Part shown: one piece after another, positions 4,891 through 8,148 of the stretch
Numbering within the stretch: position 1 is the first letter of the stretch
How the letters are laid out: the number at the start of each line of letters is the position of its first letter
From: Galbitalea sp036491035
GTDB lineage: Bacteria; Actinomycetota; Actinomycetes; Actinomycetales; Microbacteriaceae
Assembly (NCBI GenBank): GCA_036491035.1
Contig: DASXCU010000119.1
Location: forward strand, 1 to 8,148
Direction: 5' to 3'
Length of the DNA: 8,148 nucleotides
The notes under the pieces: generated by a model
The model's input: the letters and a program-made list of their open reading frames with translations, nothing else
The model's database searches: none
What the model was told of the DNA's origin: nothing
Position numbers and translations under genes: made by a program

Positions 4891-6144
4891 GTGAAGATCC
4901 TGGGCGTCGCCGACTCCGACTCGTATGTGAAGTGGGGGGCGGCGACGCTCGCTCGTGCGCCGAAATCGTGGGACTCGCGACTCGTCATCATCGATTCGCC
5001 GTTCGTTCCGACCGCCGCCCAGCGGGCGGCCGCCGTGGACGGACTGATGGACAGCGATCCGCCGGTGCGCTCGCTCGCCGAGCTCGCAGCCCTGGTGGCC
5101 GAGGAGCAGCCGGATGTGGTGTTCCTGTCCCTTCGGGGACCGCTCATTCGCGTCGTTCTGCGCGCAGTGCTCGAGGTATCGGGCCGTCGACCGATCCTGG
5201 TGTCCGGCCTGCCGGGCATCTCGATTCCGGCGACCCGCAAGGCGCTGACCTTCCGATCGCAGGTCGACCTCATCCTGCTGCACAGTAAGCGCGAGCTTCG
5301 CGACTTCCCGGGGGTCGCCCGGAAGCTCGGGGTCGAGCAGTCGTTCGCTCTCGCGACGCTTCCATTCTTCGCGACCACGCATCGCACGGACCAGCCGCGG
5401 GACGAGATCGTGTTCGCCGCACAGGCCAAGGTGCCGAGGCTGCACAGCGAGCGCACGGCGATTGTCGGCTGGCTCGCGGAGTGTGCCGCCACGCATCCGG
5501 AGCTGCGGGTCGTCATCAAGCTGCGCGCCGTCGGCTCGGAGACACAGACGCACGCGGAGCAGTACCCGTACGACCAGCTTCTGAACGAGCTACCGTCGAG
5601 GCCGGCCAACCTGGTGGCCGAGTCCGGTTCGATGGGTGCCCACCTGGAGCGGGCCGTGGGCCTCGTCACGGTTAGCTCGACCGCACTGCTTGAGGCGGCC
5701 GCGCTGGGAATTCCCGGGATCGCGCTCGACGATTTCGGCGTGAGCCCGGGCCTCATCAATACGGTGTTCGAGGACAGCAACCTGCTCGGCTCGTCGAGCG
5801 AGCTGGTCGCAGCACGGTTCCGTCGCCCGGATCCCGGCTGGCTGGACGACAACTACTTCCACAAGCCGCAGGACGACGACTGGCTGCAGAAGATCGAGGC
5901 GCTCATCGCCGAGCGGGAGGTGGCGGCGCTGCCACTGCGTCGGCTCCGCTACGGCCAGTCGGGCGGACGGCTACGCCACTCGTGGGATCGCAAGAGAGCG
6001 CTCGGCTCGCTGGACCACTCGTTCGCCGGCTACGCCTCGCTGGTGATCGGCTATCCGACCAGGGCTGTGATTAGGAGCCTGCGGCGAGGTCGCGGGCTTT
6101 ACCATGCCCTGCGCCGAAGCGCCGTTGCCAGCCCCACCGAGTGA
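4891..6144 (+). CDS. Putative GT-B glycosyltransferase (DUF6716-like)
   Basis: A 417-residue protein starting at GTG 4891, 11 nt after neuB, so in the same operon. I believe it matches the actinobacterial group annotated as DUF6716 putative glycosyltransferase, but this is from memory. No signal peptide or membrane segment is seen, so it is probably cytoplasmic. A Rossmann-like N-half starts with MKILGVADSDSYVKW (1-15), and VVFLSLRGP (76-84) forms a later strand. The C-half has strand VVIKLRAVGSE (207-217), in the place of the KxHP-type motif of sialyl- and Kdo-transferases, then VTVSSTALLEAAALGIPGI (259-277), a typical GT-B donor-binding serine/threonine-glutamate segment. The tail is basic (350-410, many Arg), which suits contact with a membrane or anionic acceptor. 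Context implies transfer of the CMP-nonulosonate made by the two upstream enzymes. Family membership is fairly clear; donor and acceptor are inferred. Confidence 0.72.
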   Translation: MKILGVADSDSYVKWGAATLARAPKSWDSRLVIIDSPFVPTAAQRAAAVDGLMDSDPPVRSLAELAALVAEEQPDVVFLSLRGPLIRVVLRAVLEVSGRRPILVSGLPGISIPATRKALTFRSQVDLILLHSKRELRDFPGVARKLGVEQSFALATLPFFATTHRTDQPRDEIVFAAQAKVPRLHSERTAIVGWLAECAATHPELRVVIKLRAVGSETQTHAEQYPYDQLLNELPSRPANLVAESGSMGAHLERAVGLVTVSSTALLEAAALGIPGIALDDFGVSPGLINTVFEDSNLLGSSSELVAARFRRPDPGWLDDNYFHKPQDDDWLQKIEALIAEREVAALPLRRLRYGQSGGRLRHSWDRKRALGSLDHSFAGYASLVIGYPTRAVIRSLRRGRGLYHALRRSAVASPTE

Positions 6145-6862
6145 CCCCGATCATCGCCTCGCGCACGATCGACGAGCTCATCTTTGACACTCCGGCCTCG
6201 CGTTCGCGGAACACGATCGGGACCTCGACGATGGGCAGCCCGAGATCGAACACGCGCAGCGCCATCTCGATCTGGAACGAGTAGCCGTGGGAGCTCACGT
6301 CGGAGGAGATCGCCGTCACAACGTCGATGGGGTACGCGCGATAGCCGGCCGTGATGTCACGGGTCGGCATGCGCAGCGCTACGCGCGCGTACAGGTTGGC
6401 GGTGCGGCTGAGCAACAGGCGGGTCAGCGGCCAGTTGACTACGGAGCCACCCTTCATCCAGCGGGAGCCGATGACGAGCCCCGGATGCGGCGGCGCGAGG
6501 AGCGCGTCGAGCATCGCCGGGAGCGTTTCCGCGGGGTGTGATCCGTCCGCGTCCATCTCGACGACGACGTCGTATCCCGCGTCCCGGGCCCAGGAAAAAC
6601 CGGCGAGGTAGGCCGGGCCGAGGCCCTCGCGCTCGGCCCGGTGCAGGACGTGCGCGCGTGCATTCGATTTCGCGAGGCGGTCGGCGAGCTCACCGGTGCC
6701 GTCCGGACTCCGATCGTCGACGACGAGGAGATCCACGCCGGGAACCGTTTCGAGCAGGTGGGCCGCCACGCGGGGAAGCGAATCGATCTCGTTGTAGGTC
6801 GGCATGATCACGACGACCCGTCCCCACCCGGCGCCCCCGGACCCCGATACCGCGCGCGCCAT
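6071..6862 (-). CDS. GT2 polyprenol-phosphate mannosyltransferase-like
   Basis: A 263-residue GT-A enzyme of the dolichol-phosphate-mannose synthase (DPM1/Ppm1) type, expected to make polyprenyl-phosphate-mannose from GDP-mannose at the inner membrane face. Seen: VVIMPTYNEIDSLP (17-30), VVDDRSPDGTG (47-57), EGLGPAYLAGF (79-89), the metal-binding EMDADGSHP (102-110), IGSRWMKGG (131-139), RDITAGYRAY (168-177), GYSFQIEM (193-200) and FREREAGVSKMS (218-229). The membrane-spanning C-terminus of some family members is absent, as in DPM1. ATG 6862 is chosen over GTG 6868 because TAGGTT lies exactly 6 nt before it, as in accD and birA. The last 25 or so residues overlap the end of the convergent GT-B gene by 74 nt. 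Donor sugar is inferred; related enzymes use glucose. In mycobacteria ppm1 lies elsewhere, near rbpA, so this may be an extra copy. Confidence 0.87.
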   Translation of the reverse strand: MARAVSGSGGAGWGRVVVIMPTYNEIDSLPRVAAHLLETVPGVDLLVVDDRSPDGTGELADRLAKSNARAHVLHRAEREGLGPAYLAGFSWARDAGYDVVVEMDADGSHPAETLPAMLDALLAPPHPGLVIGSRWMKGGSVVNWPLTRLLLSRTANLYARVALRMPTRDITAGYRAYPIDVVTAISSDVSSHGYSFQIEMALRVFDLGLPIVEVPIVFREREAGVSKMSSSIVREAMIGVTRWGWQRRFGAGHGKARDLAAGS

Positions 6863-6868
6863 GCTCAC

Positions 6869-6874
6869 AACCTA
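6869..6874 (-). promoter_or_regulatory. Candidate -10 box of leaderless GT2 gene
   Basis: On the minus strand TAGGTT ends 6 nt before ATG 6862. It coincides with the place where the -35 region of divergent birA would fall, so the two promoters overlap within the 43-base gap between the genes. Confidence 0.45.
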
Positions 6875-6893
6875 CCGGCTGGGAGCGCTGGAT

Positions 6894-6899
6894 TAGGCT
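6894..6899 (+). promoter_or_regulatory. Candidate -10 box of leaderless birA
   Basis: TAGGCT ends 6 nt before GTG 6906, with no Shine-Dalgarno in between, matching a leaderless start. Hexamer and distance are identical to those before accD. Confidence 0.5.
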
Positions 6900-6905
6900 T
6901 CCCCC

Positions 6906-7694
6906 GTGGAGCTACCCCGAACTGCGGTCCTCGTGCCTGATGTACGGATCCTCGACGAGGCCGGGTCGACTAACGACGTGCTCGCGGGCCTCGTGCACGC
7001 GGGCGACGCAGCCGCATTCACCACCGTGCTCACGCTCAACCAGACGGCCGGCCGCGGCCGCCTCGGTCGAGTCTGGAGCGCACCGCCAGGCAAGACGCTC
7101 GCGGCCTCGGTTTTGGTTCGACCGGCGGTGCCGGGTTCCGTGCCGCTCGGGTGGATTCCGCTGCTCGCCGGGGCAGCGATGTCCTCGGCGATCGATTCGC
7201 TCCTCGGCGGCGGTCGCACCGGGCTCAAGTGGCCGAACGACGTGCAGGTGGACGGGCTGAAGGTCTGCGGCGTTCTCGCCGAGCTGGTTCCGTCGGGCGA
7301 CGCTGTGATTGTCGGTACCGGTGTCAACCTCACGCTGGCCGAGGACGAGTTGCCCGTGCCGACGGCGACTTCCCTGGCGCTCGCCGGTGCGACGGACCGC
7401 GGAGACCAGCTGGTCGATGCCGTCCTCGCGGGGTATCTCAGGATCCTCCTCGAGCTGCTCGATCGTCTCGCGGGCTTCGGCGGGGACGCGCGGGCGAGCG
7501 GCGCGCATCGCACCGTATCCGAGTGGTGTCGGACGATCGGCCGCGAGGTTCGCGTGTCCCTGCCCGGCGGCTCCGACCTGTTCGGGACCGCGACCGGGAT
7601 CGACGAGACCGGACGACTGCTCGTGCGCGAGCAGGACGGGAACCGAATCACGCCGGTCGCTGCCGGCGATGTGACCCACCTGCGGTACGAATGA
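6906..7694 (+). CDS. birA: Biotin--[biotin carboxyl-carrier-protein] ligase
   Basis: A 262-residue biotin protein ligase. It activates biotin with ATP to biotinyl-AMP and attaches it to the lysine of biotin carrier domains, including the alpha subunit that works with AccD. Motifs seen: DEAGSTNDV (17-25), the nucleotide/biotin loop QTAGRGRLGRVWSAP (46-60), KWPNDV (108-113), KVCGVLAE (119-126) with the conserved catalytic-type lysine, and GTGVNL (137-142). A C-terminal SH3-like domain follows, with GTATGIDETGRLLV (227-240). There is no N-terminal winged helix, so this is a monofunctional (group I) ligase and not a transcriptional repressor. Length is normal for that group. The GTG start is supported by the TAGGCT box 6 nt upstream. 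The gene is divergent from the GT2 gene and only 3 nt before the PH-domain gene, with which it is probably co-transcribed. Confidence 0.95.
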   Translation: MELPRTAVLVPDVRILDEAGSTNDVLAGLVHAGDAAAFTTVLTLNQTAGRGRLGRVWSAPPGKTLAASVLVRPAVPGSVPLGWIPLLAGAAMSSAIDSLLGGGRTGLKWPNDVQVDGLKVCGVLAELVPSGDAVIVGTGVNLTLAEDELPVPTATSLALAGATDRGDQLVDAVLAGYLRILLELLDRLAGFGGDARASGAHRTVSEWCRTIGREVRVSLPGGSDLFGTATGIDETGRLLVREQDGNRITPVAAGDVTHLRYE

Positions 7695-7697
7695 CCC

Positions 7698-8148
7698 ATG
7701 CCTGAGGTGGCCGGAGCGGAACGGGTGGTCGTGCGACTCCGCCCGCACGGGAGGATCCTGTTCTGGCCGACTGTCGCGCTGCTCCTCATCGTGGGTGCCT
7801 GCGGCTATTTCTTCGGTTCGCTCCCCGAGGACTGGGAGAACCTCGCCCTTCTCGGCGTCGCGGCCGTCCTCGCGCTGCTGCTGTGGGTGATTCCGGTCTT
7901 CACCTGGCTCGGGCGCAACTACACGATCACGACCAGGCGGATCATCGTGCGGAGCGGTTTTGTGGTGCGAGTGCGGCAGGAGCTGCTGCTCAGCCGTGGT
8001 TCGGATGTGACGGTGCGCAAGACGGGGCTCCAAACCCTGTTCGGCAGCGGCGATGTCCGGATCGGAAGCGGACCGGACTCGGCGGTCGTGATGAGGGATG
8101 TCCCGCAAGCGAATCTCGTGCAGGCCGCGCTCCATGACCTGATCGAAG
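7698..8148 (+). CDS. PH-domain membrane protein, 5' part
   Basis: The first 150 residues of a membrane protein whose 3' end lies beyond the window. The start ATG is 3 nt after the birA stop, implying co-transcription and coupled translation. After a short cytoplasmic start, MPEVAGAERVVVRLRPHG (1-18), come two predicted membrane helices, about 21-40 and 49-71. A bacterial PH (bPH_2/YdbS-like) domain follows, with the typical phrase NYTITTRRIIVRSGFVVR (74-91), the strand ELLLSRGSDVTVRKTGL (95-111), and FGSGDVRIGSG (115-125). A similar small PH-domain membrane protein lies next to birA in mycobacteria, so this pairing is old. Function is unknown; a role at the membrane or cell envelope is only a guess. 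Purine genes (purK/purE) often follow in related genomes but are not in the window. Confidence 0.85.
   Translation, partial: MPEVAGAERVVVRLRPHGRILFWPTVALLLIVGACGYFFGSLPEDWENLALLGVAAVLALLLWVIPVFTWLGRNYTITTRRIIVRSGFVVRVRQELLLSRGSDVTVRKTGLQTLFGSGDVRIGSGPDSAVVMRDVPQANLVQAALHDLIE

Noticed and set aside
4704..5862. Minus-strand frames opposite the GT-B gene
   Set aside because: Arg/Ser-rich shadow translation; the plus-strand frame has operon context, spacing and GT-like motifs.
6912..8135. 407-codon minus-strand frame opposite birA and the PH gene
   Set aside because: Both plus-strand genes have clear family motifs; the minus frame is charged, low-complexity antisense.

Overview
The window is GC-rich actinobacterial DNA. 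Its gene content and order (acyl-CoA carboxylase beta and epsilon subunits, a biotin protein ligase without a DNA-binding domain, a PH-domain membrane protein) fit a high-GC Gram-positive. Microbacteriaceae is my best guess, but the family is an inference. No rRNA, tRNA, CRISPR array or intact mobile element was found.

Layout. Positions 2-283 hold the 3' end of a maltose/galactoside-type O-acetyltransferase. Positions 284-751 are non-coding and unusually rich in inverted repeats. On the minus strand, accE (752-997) and accD (994-2628) overlap by 4 nt and encode the epsilon and carboxyltransferase subunits of an acyl-CoA carboxylase. A divergent intergenic region (2629-2813) leads into a plus-strand cassette of three genes. 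These are a CMP-nonulosonate synthetase fused to a KdsC-like HAD phosphatase (2814-4031), a nonulosonate synthase lacking its usual C-terminal SAF domain (4007-4879), and a putative GT-B glycosyltransferase (4891-6144). A minus-strand dolichol-phosphate-mannose-synthase-like GT2 (6071-6862) converges on the cassette and overlaps its last gene by 74 nt. Plus-strand birA (6906-7694) and a PH-domain membrane protein (7698 to the window end) follow.

How the genes work together. accD/accE and birA belong to one metabolic theme: BirA biotinylates the carrier subunit that AccD needs. They are close neighbours in mycobacteria. Here a nonulosonic (sialic-type) acid cassette sits between them. The synthase resembles the animal 9-phosphate synthase NANS, and the cytidylyltransferase-HAD fusion has the domain order of animal CMAS but with all HAD catalytic residues present. 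Together they could form a compact route: sugar 6-phosphate + PEP to nonulosonate 9-phosphate (synthase), removal of the phosphate (HAD), CMP activation (cytidylyltransferase), then transfer to a surface polymer (GT-B). No ManNAc epimerase (NeuC) is seen in the window, so Kdn made from mannose 6-phosphate is an attractive product. That assignment is an inference.

Regulation. accD, the GT2 gene and birA each have a TAGGYT -10-like box exactly 6 nt before the start codon, the arrangement expected of leaderless actinobacterial transcripts. The nonulosonate cassette instead has a short leader with a ribosome binding site and a 12-bp palindrome near its predicted transcription start.
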